A stretch of DNA of 64,000 nucleotides from Guadua angustifolia. Taxonomy: Eukaryota; Streptophyta; Magnoliopsida; Poales; Poaceae. Location: the NCBI GenBank assembly GCA_036346375.1, contig CM070515.1, forward strand, positions 19,738,423-19,802,422, in the 5' to 3' direction. Both the position numbers and the translations under genes were made by a program. The notes below the pieces were generated by a model, which saw nothing but the letters and a program-made list of their open reading frames with translations, did not search any database and was not told where the DNA came from. Positions 33,437 to 44,572 of this stretch are shown piece by piece (position 1 is the stretch's first letter; each line of letters begins with the position of its first letter).

Positions 33437-33872
33437 GCTTTGAGCTGAAGATTTTGTGTATCTCAGAGTTACACCACTCAGAGGAGTTAAGAGGTTCCAC
33501 ACTAAAGGGAAGTTAGCACCAAGATATGTTGGTCCGTTCAGGATCCTAAGTCGTAGAGGCGAAGTAGCGTATCAGCTGGAGTTACCGCAGTCTTTAGCAG
33601 GAGTGCATGATGTGTTCCATGTGTCACAATTAAAGAAATGCCTCCGGGTGCCAGAAGAGCAAATGCCGTTAGAGTCGGTCGAGCTGCAGGAGGATTTGAC
33701 TTATAAAGAGTACCCGGTGAAGATCTTGGATACTAGGGATCGAGAAACGAGAAATAAATCGACCCGTTTCTGCAGAGTTCAGTGGAGTAACCATTCCGAG
33801 AGCGAAGCAACCTGGGAGCGTGAAGAAGACCTGAAGCAGGAATTCCCCAACCTATTCCTTAGTCAGCCCTGA
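33437..33872 (+). pseudogene. G2 integrase C-terminus with chromodomain
   Basis: RFHTKGKLAPRYVGPFRI and GVHDVFHVSQLKKCLRVP are the GPF/Y module of Gypsy integrases. A chromodomain follows: KEYPVKILDTRDRETRNK, then VQWSNHSESEATWEREEDLK with the aromatic/acidic pattern of Tekay chromodomains, then the stop after LFLSQP at 33872. Chromodomains direct integration towards modified histones. Its presence defines the chromovirus branch. Confidence 0.93.
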
Positions 33873-33894
33873 ATCTCGGGGTCGAGATTCCGTT

Positions 33895-33906
33895 AAGGGG
33901 GGGAGG
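33895..33906 (+). other. G2 polypurine tract
   Basis: AAGGGGGGGAGG lies two bases before the TGTAACACCCC start of the 3' LTR and primes plus-strand DNA synthesis. Confidence 0.9.
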
Positions 33907-33908
33907 TT

Positions 33909-36900
33909 TGTAACACCCCAATTTTTGCTTTTATTGCATTTAAATGGTATTTTGAATTTTTGGGAATTTCTCGAATTTATTTGGATTTATTTGGATTTAT
34001 TTGGAATTGTTTGAATTTATTTTGAATTAAGCCATTTATCAAATTAATTAAATAATGGAAGAGTTAAAATAAAGTTTTGCTGAAAATATTTTATTTGAGT
34101 CACAAATGTCTTAAAATATTTTTGGGAATTTTTCCGAATTTTTCTAGTATTTCTAAAGCCCCAAATGAATTATTTGAATTTCGAATTATTTTTAATCGAA
34201 AAGGATTAAAAATCCGGATGAATAGTGTTGGGCCGAGTAATCGTGCGCCCGCTTCGAAAACCCTAGCGCGTGGCGCTCGATCTTCATCCGACGGCTCACG
34301 ATGCGCCACGCCACCCAACCCTATTCCCACGGACTCACGCCACACGGACTCCTCCGAATTTCGCAAATCAACACGGACGCCAAGAGCCCCTATTTAATCG
34401 CCGCCACCCTCCGTGTTCCTCGGTTTGCGCCGACCCACCAGACGCCAGACGCCGCTCGAGACGCCGCCGCCAAGACGACCTCGCCGAAGTCCGGCCGTCC
34501 ATGCACTTCTTCGCGTCGGTTTCGCCGCCGGTGATTCTCCCGTCGCCTGCGCCACCATCGGACTCATCTCGTCGCGCCCCGGACCGGAGCGCACCGCGAC
34601 GTCGCCGGAGGACCACGGAACGCCACGCCGCGCGACGCTGCCGTTTTCGCTCTCCGGTCAAGCCGCCGCCGCGACCATCGCTGCCGCCTCGAAGCCGTCG
34701 ACCGTCCGATCTCCAATCGACGATTCAGATCCCGCCACGCCGCCCCAAAACAAGAAAGCCATCTTCTAATCTCCACCGTTAGATGCAACCGAGGCCACCG
34801 CCGTGCCACGGCACCGATCATCGTGCGTGGACGCCGACAAGGCGACCCACATGTCGATCTCACCGCACGCTCATCAGGCGCATGAGTCGCCGACAACGGC
34901 GCCCGCATGTCACCAAGACCGGACGGTGACGCCAGTCCGACGCCACGGTGGGTCCCACTGCCGCTGAGTTGACCGAGTCGTCGGCTTGACGCCACGATGA
35001 CGCCATGATGACGCCGGCCGCGGAGCCGGTCGGGTGACGTCGGCAAAGGCCACGTGTCACTCTCTGGTGGCGACCGTGTCACAGATGACGTAATAATTAT
35101 TTTCCGAAAAGAAAAATGTTTATTTAATTCGGTTTATTGATTTTAAATGTATTTTGAAACTTCAAATGCTTATAACTTTTATGCTTTTAACTCCGATTTG
35201 AGTGATTCCAATTTCTATAAATTTGTAAAATCAAGCTCTTTCTGTTTATGAATTTTATTTGAATTTTAGGCTTGAGTTGCTCTCTGTTTTATTTATTTAT
35301 TGCTATTTATTTGCGTTCGCGTGAGACGTTGAAGTGCTGAAGGTTTCGAGGAGAAGTTTCGACCCAGAGCAAGTTCAGAACCGAACCAGACTTTTGAAGG
35401 CAAGTTGTGTTTGATCATGTTGAACCTATTAGAGCAAATTACTTTGATTTAAACTATTGCATGCTAATTTGATAGAAATGACTTTGAATAAGTTTTTGGG
35501 ATTAGTTAAATGCCTAGTTGCTGTATGCCACCTTGTCGTATATAATGGCATGCCATGAATCATTTGTCACCCTAGATTATGGACTAATAGTTGGACATTA
35601 ATAATTTGCCAACATGGGTTGAGTAGACCGAAGTAGTATGCTTAGCCCTACCACGTGGACATTTTATGATTTTGGAATACCAAAGTAAATATTGACCTAA
35701 TGAGATATGGAACATGATTTGTGAATAAGACATGTGTTATTGAGTTGATGATGGCACGTGGTGCAATGGTAAAGAACCGGTGGGAAAATGATTTAGACCG
35801 AGGCATGTGGCAAGATTGTTTCGTGGGCCAAGAGTGGCAATCTGGGCGGTCGCATTTGGTTTTATTGGTTTTGGATGTTTAAGGTCATTTTGGTTAGTCT
35901 TGCCTCGGCCAACTAAGGACTTAACCTTGCGAGCATTTGAACTGAGTCTCTCATATGTACCACAAGCTCCGTAATGGGACGGGCTTAGCTGAGTAAACCG
36001 GGAAATCTATTCTTTGAATACTGTCGTGGTGGTGTGAGGCCCGGAGAAGCGGAATGAGAACTCACATGGCGCAAGAGGGGGCCACTGGTGTGGTAACCAG
36101 ATCCCTCCAAAGTTGAAACCTTAGCGGGCAAGATCGGGTTTAGATGGAACTTTGGAAAGGCTTCACATTGGTTATTTGCCTTGGTGGTATTTGATCATCT
36201 TGTGGGTAAAGTGTATAACCTCTGCAGAGTGTACAACCTATTCAATAGCCGTTTCACGGTATTGAGCATCGCTTATGATTACGGCCAAGGGTTAGATTTT
36301 CATGAAAATGAATTGTTTATGGAAAATGCTTGGGGTTGGTAATGAGGAACTGGACATAGGATGGAAATATGATGTGATTAAAATGTTTGTGAAAGCTACT
36401 ATTCTTATTATCTTTGTTTTGTTGCTTTGCAAATTACTATCGTTATTCTTAAATGTCAGTCTCGCTCATGAACCATAGCCTATCCTTTGTACTAAGCCAT
36501 GCATGTAGAATATTAGAATTGCATTACAGGCATGACTTGCCGAGTGCTCAAAGTACTCACCCCACAACAACACAACTTCAGCTTGAAGAAGAAGCAAACC
36601 CCGCTCAGAGGAGGAGTATCGAGGAGCCGACAAACTAGGAGCGAGCCCGATCTGGTTTCTGTGGCAAATTGGTTGGCGCCACGAGTTTATTTTATTTCAT
36701 TGCATTTGAATATTTTAATAAGTCTTCGCCTGCGAGGCGTATCTTTGTAACTTGACCACAAGGTCGATCAACTAGTTTGAGTATTTAATCAAAGTACTTA
36801 TTATTTCGTTGGTTATGACTGTGATATGTACCAATGTTGAGACTGTGTGCACTAGCGTGATCCTGGACTAGTGCTGAATACACAGAGGGTCCGGATTTGC

Positions 36901-36917
36901 AAGCCCGGGTCCCGACA
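33909..36917 (+). mobile_element. G2 3' LTR (3009 bp)
   Basis: It matches the 5' LTR end to end. Differences are concentrated as one- to few-base indels in the CG-rich part (34230-35090), while AT-rich parts such as 35100-35320 run almost unchanged. The candidate TATA box is at 34391-34398. The right border CCGACA is followed by AGTGT. Confidence 0.93.
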
Positions 36918-36922
36918 AGTGT

Positions 36923-37420
36923 GCCCGGGTAGCGCTGCGTCGGGTTAGCAGGGACTACGGCTACGAGTTGTGGGACACTGCTTTCCGTGTGCACCTGCAC
37001 GCGGAGGACCTCAGCGCGCTTGAGCCGGAGGACGACGCCGCTGCCGTGCACTTGGGCCGGTTCGCATTGCTCGGGAGAGGTGGTCATGGGCGCCACGACC
37101 ACGGAGCTGCTGTGTCAGGTACCGTCTTGGAGGAGACCAAGGTGGCCCTACGAGAGACCAGAGAGCACGCGGTGCAGAGGATCGCCGAGCTAGAGGAGGA
37201 TCTCTACGGTCACGGGGAGCCGGAGGCTGTCATGGAGCTCGACGACGGGGACGAGGAGGAGCCAGAGGAGCAGGAGCTAGTGCCCGCGCCAGAGGACCAG
37301 CAGCCTATGGTGCCCCCAGCTGCACCAGTGGGAGGGCATGGGGATCTGTTTGCCCCGATGCCAGCTCACCCGCCGGTGTACGTGATCGGCGAGCCGCAGC
37401 CAGGGTGGCTCGAGGACTGA
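36923..37420 (+). pseudogene. G1 pre-gag ORF, 3' part
   Basis: This is the in-frame continuation of 24887-25129 after the G2 insertion. It reads ARVALRRVSRDYGYELWDTA near the start, then a helical ETREHAVQRIAELEEDLYG, then a very acidic, proline-rich tail (DDGDEEEPEEQELVPAPEDQ) ending at TGA 37418-37420. Together the two parts give a frame of 246 codons before the stop. The acidic C-terminal extension is absent from the G2 homologue. Confidence 0.7.
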
Positions 37421-37709
37421 GTTCGTTTGGCCAGATAGTTGTTGGAATTTTTGCGTTGAGACTCAATTGTTATGAGTCGCGTCTTTATGATTCGAACTTA
37501 GATGCGCATTGTGTTGTATTAAACTATGCTGTGTGACATTGTGATTGTTAGTGAGGTTGCAAGGCCCCTGGGCCCTTGTAAGCAACCATACCTATTATTA
37601 TCTATGAATTACTGTTTAAGGGTTCAAGTTACACCTGTTTCCCCACATAAGTTCTTCTACTTGCCTATTCCTTCCCTCTCATCTCTAAAACCATCGAAGC
37701 AATCAGCAG

Positions 37710-38231
37710 ATGGTGAACACTCGCAACAACGGAGCCGGAGGCAGTGGTTCACGCCCCGGAGGTAGTCAGAGTAGTACACCACCACCCCAGTAGCACCACC
37801 AGTTGACATGCAGAATCTGGGAGCTTTTCTTGCAGCTCAAACTTAATGAATGCAAACCATGATGGCAACGGTGCAACAAATCAACACCCAAGCAGTCGCC
37901 AACAACCAAGCTATTAACAACGGACCACGACCCTACTCGAGATTGTTCGAATTTATGAGGACACGTCCGCCTACTTTTTGAGGCAATGCTAGTCCATTAG
38001 AGGCAGATGATTGGTTGAGAACCATCGAGAGGAAACTGCATATAACACAGTGTGAGGGAAATGAGAGGGTGCTCTATGCCTCTCATCAGCTAGAAGGGAC
38101 AACAGCTGAGTGGTGGGAAAACTACTACGCATCGCAGGAAAACCCACAGGAGATCACCTGGGAAGAATTCACCATAGCTTTTTGTCAATACCATGTGCCG
38201 GAGGGTATCATGGAAGAATTCACCATAGCTC
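37710..38231 (+). pseudogene. G1 gag, truncated
   Basis: It starts MVNTRNNGAGGSGSRPGG at 37710, like the G2 gag. Stops occur near 37790 and 37843. It then reads DDWLRTIERKLHITQCEGNE, RVLYASHQLEGTTAEWWENY, EEFTIAFCQYHVPEGIM. After this the capsid stops abruptly at about 38211, followed by a second copy of GGAAGAATTCACCATAGCT and unrelated Copia-1 sequence. G1 protease, pol and 3' LTR are missing, so G1 is a 5' fragment. Confidence 0.88.
38161..38230. repeat. 19-bp direct repeat at the G1 truncation junction
   Basis: GGAAGAATTCACCATAGCT occurs at 38161-38179 and 38212-38230. The second copy lies exactly at the switch from gag to Copia-1 DNA. Confidence 0.95.
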
Positions 38232-40660
38232 TCCAACGTGACATAAATAGGAACTAATTCCCGGTTTAACCATTCAACACTATGTCAACATATTGGCTTG
38301 ATCCAATCAGCCGTTTAGATCTATCCCTGTAGACCTTTATGCTAAAATGATGGAATATTATTTTTAATCAATAATATGTCACACATATATAAGATCAAGA
38401 GAATTAGTGCGCTCTCACTTGCCCTTGATGAACTAGCCAAACAATTTGACTTTCATCAAAACAAATATTCAACTCCGAGATGCTTGTTTCAAAAACTCGA
38501 ATGCTCTAGCATTCCATGGATCAACAAAACTTGAGGCCGTGTCAAGAACACATTCTCACTTAGGTCTCAACTAGAGAGAGCCGTTTTGATATCCATATTG
38601 CATATCGAATATACAACGGTAGCTAGGTGAATCTAGACAGCATCAAGCGGACCAATCAAGTTCAAAACTTTATTGTCACATAGCTCGTCCTAAATCCATC
38701 TTTCAGAGTATAGGCCCATCACGCTTCATAATAAGTCTTAAGCTCATCACTCCGACAATAATTGTCTTCCCTATCATATAGGTGACTAATGTGGCTTTAG
38801 GACCAATGCAGGGTTGGTTCTTCCATAAAACATTCAACAACTTGTATATAATGTGAAAATTTAGTAGGAACAGAAAAACTTTCCAATGATTCCCGAATTA
38901 CTTAGAGTCACATCGTGCTCCCACTAACTATTTTGGAAGAAATGATTTCTCCAGAATAAAACCAATCTGAGCAACAAACAATTTGCAACTTTTACCCTTC
39001 TATATGTACAAACACTTTGTACCTCACAAAGAACATTTATCTTAGTTGAGTGTGAGCTTATCAGATGTCAGACATCTTTCATATGCCCCACATTCCAAAC
39101 TTCGATAAAACTATACGGAACACCTTCCGATCCATATCACATATGGTGGTTCCTTTGTGACCAGATGGAACCTTTTAAATGAGCACAAATTATTTCTAAG
39201 GTGTACCATAATATGGATAATGAAAAACAATGGCTCAACACAAGTACATCCTCAGGATTAATAACACACATCCATTCACTAATGGAGCATGCCCACAAAG
39301 CAAATCAATCTTCTACTCCCAAAGAGAAGCAGAAAAATTATTTTTGCTTGTAACCGAAATATAATAACAATTATTTAATTCCGACATTGATCCTTCGGGT
39401 TGGGTCATTAAAAGTATGTCAACATCAAACGAGACAACTTTTACACCCTTGCCATTAATCCAGAATCCTACCTTGTGTTGTTAGGGTAGCGCCAATCTTC
39501 GACTTCACAAGTCTAGATTAGTACTTCAGATCCAACTTGACATTTCCCTTTCACACATGACTCGGCCTCCTTCATAAGTTGACTAGTCTTTCGAACCATC
39601 ATCACATGATTAAAGCTGATCTTAATGCTTTCCAATGTTAACATGCATCATATGCATCTCGGCCAGTGATTTATCCAAGCTATTCATCAAAATGTTTGGC
39701 TCAATGCTCAAAAAGAGCAACAAAAAATCACATCAATAGCTAACCAATAGCTAAAGGGAGAATCATATTTTCCAATGCCCAATATAATCAATCATATCAA
39801 CTACATGATGGCTGAACGAATTCTCTTATGTTAACATGCTTGCAAACAATGGCTTCGGGATCAAATCCTTTAGCACATGTCTGGTTCTCAAATATGCCCT
39901 CTAAGTCCACAATCATATTGTAGACATCCATGATTTCATATTGCTTCAAAAGCTCAGACTTTACGGTGGCAAAAATGAGATAGTAAACACTAAGAAAATC
40001 ATCACAGTGTGTCAAATAAACACCATTCTAGTTCGGATTGCATTCACAGCTGGTTCATTAAGGTACTACTCTTTAGAACAAATATTCCTTCTTAATAACT
40101 AGAGAACAATTCTAAAGCAACAGGTATATCAACAAATATTAAACTATGTTTATGTTGTGTACCTCCTTTAACAAATTAACGATGATACTCCCACTCAAGT
40201 CACATTCCCTCTAATGACTTGTGGTAGGACAAGATCCATATTCACTAAAGTACGGGTAATGATTTGTCAATACTGCTTCAACCCAGTGACATAGCTAGAT
40301 AACTCCTTGCCAATCACATCGTATGTGACTCTTGTTTGTTGGGTGGCATGCGCCAATGCACAACACCAACTCTGACACCCCGAAGTCCCAAATCCTATTT
40401 GGATGACTCCGATAAGCAAACCAATACTATGCTTGTGAGGTGTACGGATTAGGCTACACTCACCCTATTGTACAAGGAAGAATGCAGCGCCCCTGAATTG
40501 TCAGGACCATATCCGCCAACGTACAAGACAATAGGTGCAGCTATTGGAAGGGCATCGTACACTTAATATTTCAAGGGAAATCTATTCTATAAAAGAATAT
40601 CAGAGCAGGAAAACCATCACAGAAAATACACTATTAACCTGTGCGCCAGTATGGCCCAAG
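38231..40660 (-). other. Copia-1 internal region, mostly without recognisable coding
   Basis: AT-rich and decayed on the minus strand. Only the gag fragment at 39797-40015 was recognised. CCAAG at 40656-40660 is the target site of the solo LTR that follows. Confidence 0.5.
39797..40015 (-). pseudogene. Copia-type gag fragment of Copia-1
   Basis: The minus-strand frame reads YYLIFATVKSELLKQYEIMD then VYNMIVDLEGIFENQTCAK. This resembles the plant Copia gag (UBN2-type) pattern, in which L-x-x-x-x-A-x-x-M-W-x-x-L-x-x-x-F-E follows a helix. It is 73 codons, with the rest lost. It lies about 2.1 kb (excluding the solo LTR) from the primer-binding site, an unusually long leader. Confidence 0.5.
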
Positions 40661-41195
40661 TGAAGGGATACACGGTATGCTACGCTAGCACAAAATAAAA
40701 ATCTACCGCATAAACCAGGAACCTTCTCGTAAGAAGGGATCATAGAACGTTACCACTAGACGTGCAGTGTAGTGGAAGGAAAGGTCGAAACAGCCGGTTC
40801 GACGTAGCACGCGTCGATGTAGTGGAAGTAGATGATCGTTTACGGGGCGATCGTCTCCTCCTCGCAAGCTTATCGTCTTTTTGCTGAAGTCGATCATCCG
40901 CGAGCAACGTCTCCTCCTTGTCGTGATCATCCCAATCAATGTCGCAGTCGCAGCAACATCTCTACGTAGTCCACATGAATAGGGAGGAATTCCGTGCGTC
41001 GGTGTGCTAGCACCGAGACGCATAGATGGGAGATGACGGCTAGGGTTTTGGTGGAGAGGAGAACTTCCCCTTTTCTGGCCACCACCCCACCCCTTTATAT
41101 AGCCTCTCGGCGGGCCTCTACATTAGAGTCCGAGCATGGTACAAAGCCCACATCACGTGAGGCCCATGATAATCTCTTGGGTATAAATCCAACAC
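40661..41195 (-). mobile_element. Solo Copia LTR, TSD CCAAG, inside Copia-1
   Basis: On the minus strand it starts TGTTGGATTTATACCC (41195) and ends ATCCCTTCA (40661), 535 bp. Perfect CCAAG duplications flank it (40656-40660 and 41196-41200). It is homologous to the Copia-1 LTRs: similar GGxxTGCTACGCTxAGCACA start on the plus strand, GTTACC and CAGCCGGTTC stretches, GGCTAGGGTTT, and the same TATA box (TTTATATA, 41094-41101). It is shorter and diverged, so it is a related family inserted into a relative. Confidence 0.9.
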
Positions 41196-42694
41196 CAAGA
41201 CGAGGTGATCATTATCACCATGCGCCCATTCCTATCCACCGGGCCATCTACTTGATATTAGTCAAGTATCACAAATTAATATGTAGGCCTCAGTAAGAAC
41301 CCAGACATGCATCATATACACAAGGGTCAAACTATTCACATACATCTGCCTAGAATCAATTCTACCAAATAATGTGAACCCATAACGATTATGAAAGGCA
41401 CATAAGTAATTCATGTGGTGGAAACAATTTTCCCATAGTGAATCATATTCACAATTTTTTTGCATGAAAATTCCAACGGATTAATCATATTAACCCGCTT
41501 CGGACCAATCAAATTGACCTAATAAATATTTCATTAAGCACGTCATCCTACTAACTAGTTAGCTGATAGGGTTTGAACTGTGAATCCTATTCACATTCTT
41601 ACCAGCAAAAATTTGATTGAATTAATCATATTAATACAATACCAGGCTACTTATTAGCCCAACGCCCCAGCCAACCGCCGACGCACCAAGATAGTAGGGG
41701 AAGCTCACCAGACAACCAGTGCTCACGGCAGCTGGCGCTGGCGCCGTCCTCCAACCCCAAGAGCCATCGATGGCGTGGCTATACTGTTGCTTGGGATCCG
41801 AATCCTAGGGCTCTCCGACCAACTCGAGCTCCTCCGAGAAAAAACAAGCGGTACCGAGTAGTGCCGAGCACTACTGGGCACCACCAAACAGCACCGAGTT
41901 ACTCGAGCAACAATTTGCTCATTACCGAGCTATCCGGGCACAAACAGTTAGGAACACGCACGTCTACAAGGTTTCCGGCAGCAAGGACGACCAATGTTTG
42001 GCCGCTCATCATGATCGAGATCATTATTAACACGTGCAACTATTGTATAGTAACCATGACTCAACGACCATCTAACCGATCAAATCAGCTAGACCACCGG
42101 TTAATCTAACCAACACGCCATATTTACTAGCTAGCATTATATTTTGCATGCACGTATACATATATGCTTCAACAGTACATGCATATGATGCATGCTACCA
42201 TGTTAAGCATACATCCATCATCCATCGATAACCATTACATGCAAACATACATGCTCAGCCAATATGTCTATATGCCGCCTGCAATGACAGCCCATACACA
42301 ACCACGAACAGCGCGTGTATGCGACGAGTACAGGACCAGTATCATGTACAGGCAGTTCGCAACAACAGCGTAGGCACCACAACTCATCAGCATACACATG
42401 CCATCATCCCACAATTGACTTGATTGTATCAAATAGATTGCTATACTGATCAATGGTAGCAAATCACAAATAGATCAAATCTATGAGTGTCACATATTCA
42501 TCACATGAATTTCACCGTACACCATCAACCAATTGATCTCATCAATTAAATTTCAGATTAATCTCCATTAATCAAGTTGGGTTCACCCTAACCAATCCAA
42601 TCGGCCATACGGAGAACGGTAGTAAATCGTATCTAATACCCCGCACATCACATATGCGACCAAAATTGATCTAGACCAAGAACTAAACAGGATA
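41196..42694 (-). other. Copia-1 5' leader
   Basis: No coding was recognised between the primer-binding site and the solo LTR. ATGCATGC/CATACAT-rich stretches (42140-42260) and GAGCA/CCGAG words (41830-41940) are present. Confidence 0.5.
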
Positions 42695-42706
42695 GCTCTG
42701 ATACCA
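42695..42706 (-). other. Copia-1 primer-binding site
   Basis: The minus strand reads TGGTATCAGAGC, complementary to initiator methionine tRNA, one base inside the 5' LTR end. Confidence 0.92.
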
Positions 42707-42707
42707 C

Positions 42708-43475
42708 TGAAGAGAACGCAGGATTGCTACGCTTAGCACATAATCAAATTCTCTACCGCGACTACCCAGGTCACCCTGCAAGTAATTGACCATAGATAGG
42801 ATCGTTACCTTACGACGCGCAGTGCAACGGAAGACGAGTCGATGAAGCCGGTTCATTGATCTGCGCGTAGTCATATGCGGCGATCCGATCACCTCCTCCT
42901 CCTCGCTGGTCCACCATGTCCCACGAGGTGCGCCATGGTCGATCCCCACTCCGTGGCCGCCGTCGACGAGCTCGCCAGAATTCGCGACCTCTCTGCGCAG
43001 CCTGCCTTCAAACGGACGCCCCTGCCACATCCAGACTCCGTTTTGGGCGTTCTACCACTTCACCGAAAGCTAACGAAATTATCGTTCCAATGCATCCAGT
43101 CCTGCCCTCAAATTCCTTCTGGATCATCAGGAATCGGCAAAAAAAACAGCGTCCAGAATCTGTGCGCGAACAGATCGCATCTCTTTTCAGGTTCACATCG
43201 ATTAGCACCACAGGGTGTAGCGCCTCTACGGAATCCACACATACAGGGATTGGAATCCATCCATGCACGGTGTGCTAGCACCAGCACACAAACACTTGGG
43301 AGAGACGACGGCTAGGGTTTGGGGGAGAGGGAGAACTCGCGCGCCGGCATGCCCCGGCCTCTCCACCACATCCCTTTATATAGCGCCCACCATTGGGCCC
43401 TCTACACTGGAGGCCCAATTAGGTCCAGGTCCACATCATATGTAGCCCACGCTATCCATGAGCCCGCATCGTATG
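42708..43475 (-). mobile_element. Copia-1 5' LTR, interrupted at 43475
   Basis: It aligns with 19737-20514 of the 3' LTR. The last 33 bases (equivalent to 20515-20547) are missing because another LTR starts at 43476. TATA (TTTATATA) is at 43375-43382. Several scattered substitutions separate the two LTRs, so Copia-1 is clearly older than G2. Confidence 0.9.
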
Positions 43476-44505
43476 TGACGAATACTCATACCAGGGGTAC
43501 CCCACAGCCAAGTATATATCTATTCCATGATCGTATTTCTCTCAGTCATCCGAACACGACGGCAGCAAGGCCGGCAGCGATCCACAGTGACGGAGAGAGT
43601 ATTACCAAAATCTCCATCCCTCACAGATGGGATCGTCGCTCAAAAGTGGCTGGAATGCCAAATAGGCCATCTTGGCCCCAGCTCTTCGGCCCAGGAATCT
43701 CGAAGGATCCCCGGCCCCGATCGAGCTCGCCCGGATGACTCCGACCTAGCCTCAGGTCTGGCGCCACTGCCGGCCCCGACCTGAACCCGGGTCCGCGCCC
43801 CCACAGGCTCCGACCTGGCTCCGGGCTGGGACTTCAACAAGCTCGAACCCCGCACCCTCCATCACGCCGACGGTTGACAACGAGCTGGTCATCTGCCCGA
43901 CGAACGTGACAGTCGTGCTATAACAGGTGGCCCCTTCCCTGGGTGGCCAGGGGGTTGCCAAAATAAAGCACCCGAATCCCGGCCACGCCATCGACAAGCA
44001 CACGGAGGACAAAAGCGCCTTCCCAACGGTTACTGTCTGCTAGGTTCATCGACCCCAAATGGGATGAGCAGGGAATTGTCAAATCACCAAAGATCGAAAA
44101 TCGGGACACCCGGGCGTAGCGTACCCCTACCTTTTTCTTTCAAAACTCCCGTGTAACATGCCCTCTCCACGTATATAAGGGGAGGCAGGGCCCCCAGGGA
44201 GAGGGGCAGACATCAACCGATCCACCCCCGCTCGTGTAAATCAGTTTGAGCCCTCCGACTCAGGAACACCCTTCCGAGTTCCTCCACTCGGACGAGCGCT
44301 AAGGGCCTGTCCTCAGCTCTCACGTGTAATCCTTTGTAGTCCGCTACACCCAGAGCAATAATCATCACCACCACGAACTGGACGTAGGGACATTCGGCCC
44401 GAACCAGTATACATCCGGGACTCCCTTAGTCTAACCATTCAAGGAGAGGGGACGCGCGACCCCTATACCTACAAATTTACTTGCCGGTTATACAAAACAC
44501 CGATA
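43476..44505 (+). mobile_element. 5' LTR of a Tat-lineage Gypsy element (element A)
   Basis: It starts TGACGAATACTC exactly where the Copia-1 LTR breaks off after GTATG, and ends AAAACACCGATA next to a primer-binding site. It carries the CAGGGGTACCCCA motif about 17 bases in and TATATAAG at 44172-44179, as in the other Tat-like LTRs here, but the body differs. Length is 1030 bp. The expected right GTATG duplication and 3' LTR are not in the window. Confidence 0.85.
44172..44179 (+). promoter_or_regulatory. Element A LTR TATA box
   Basis: TATATAAG in CCACGTATATAAGGGGAGG, in the same sequence context as the TATA boxes at 7387 and 53579. Confidence 0.6.
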
Positions 44506-44506
44506 G

Positions 44507-44524
44507 TTGGCGCGCCAGGTAGGG
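44507..44524 (+). other. Element A primer-binding site
   Basis: TTGGCGCGCCAGGTAGGG directly follows the LTR. This sequence is typical after 5' LTRs of grass Tat-lineage elements (cinful/zeon, RIRE2-like). Confidence 0.75.
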
Positions 44525-44572
44525 GTCCTCGCGCGTCATCCTCGTGATCTCCGGATTCCCATCTCCTTCCTT

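Larger units (their letters stand above)
25130..36917 (+). mobile_element. Full-length Tekay-clade Gypsy (chromovirus) element G2, TSD AGTGT
   Basis: The element is 11788 bp with 5' LTR 25130-28146, primer-binding site at 28151, a pre-gag ORF, gag, protease, RT, RNase H, integrase and chromodomain in Gypsy order (protease-RT-RNase H-integrase), PPT 33895-33906 and 3' LTR 33909-36917. AGTGT flanks both sides. The C-terminal chromodomain and about 3-kb LTRs point to the Tekay/Del clade of chromoviruses. The polyprotein is broken by about five frameshifts and a nonsense codon. The two LTRs are identical over long AT-rich runs, so insertion was recent; see the finding on indel-biased differences. 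Confidence 0.95.
19737..43475 (-). mobile_element. Copia-like LTR retrotransposon (Copia-1), minus strand, containing nested elements
   Basis: Two homologous LTRs in minus orientation bound the region: 3' LTR 19737-20547 with a PPT at 20548-20557, and 5' LTR 42708-43475 with a primer-binding site at 42695-42706. The left flank 19732-19736 is TAGTA. Without the insertions its own internal DNA is 20548-20930 plus 38231-42694 minus a 535-bp solo LTR, about 4.3 kb. Only a gag remnant is recognisable, so it is non-autonomous or heavily decayed. Between its LTRs lie a truncated Gypsy element (G1), a full-length Gypsy element nested in G1 (G2), and a solo Copia LTR. Its 5' LTR is cut at 43475 by a Tat-type LTR. 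The LTRs differ mostly by substitutions. Confidence 0.82.

Noticed and set aside
40373..40660. TGACACCCCGAAGTCCC as the left edge of the 40.7-kb Copia LTR
   Set aside because: Perfect CCAAG duplications and alignment to Copia-1 LTRs place the edge at 40661.
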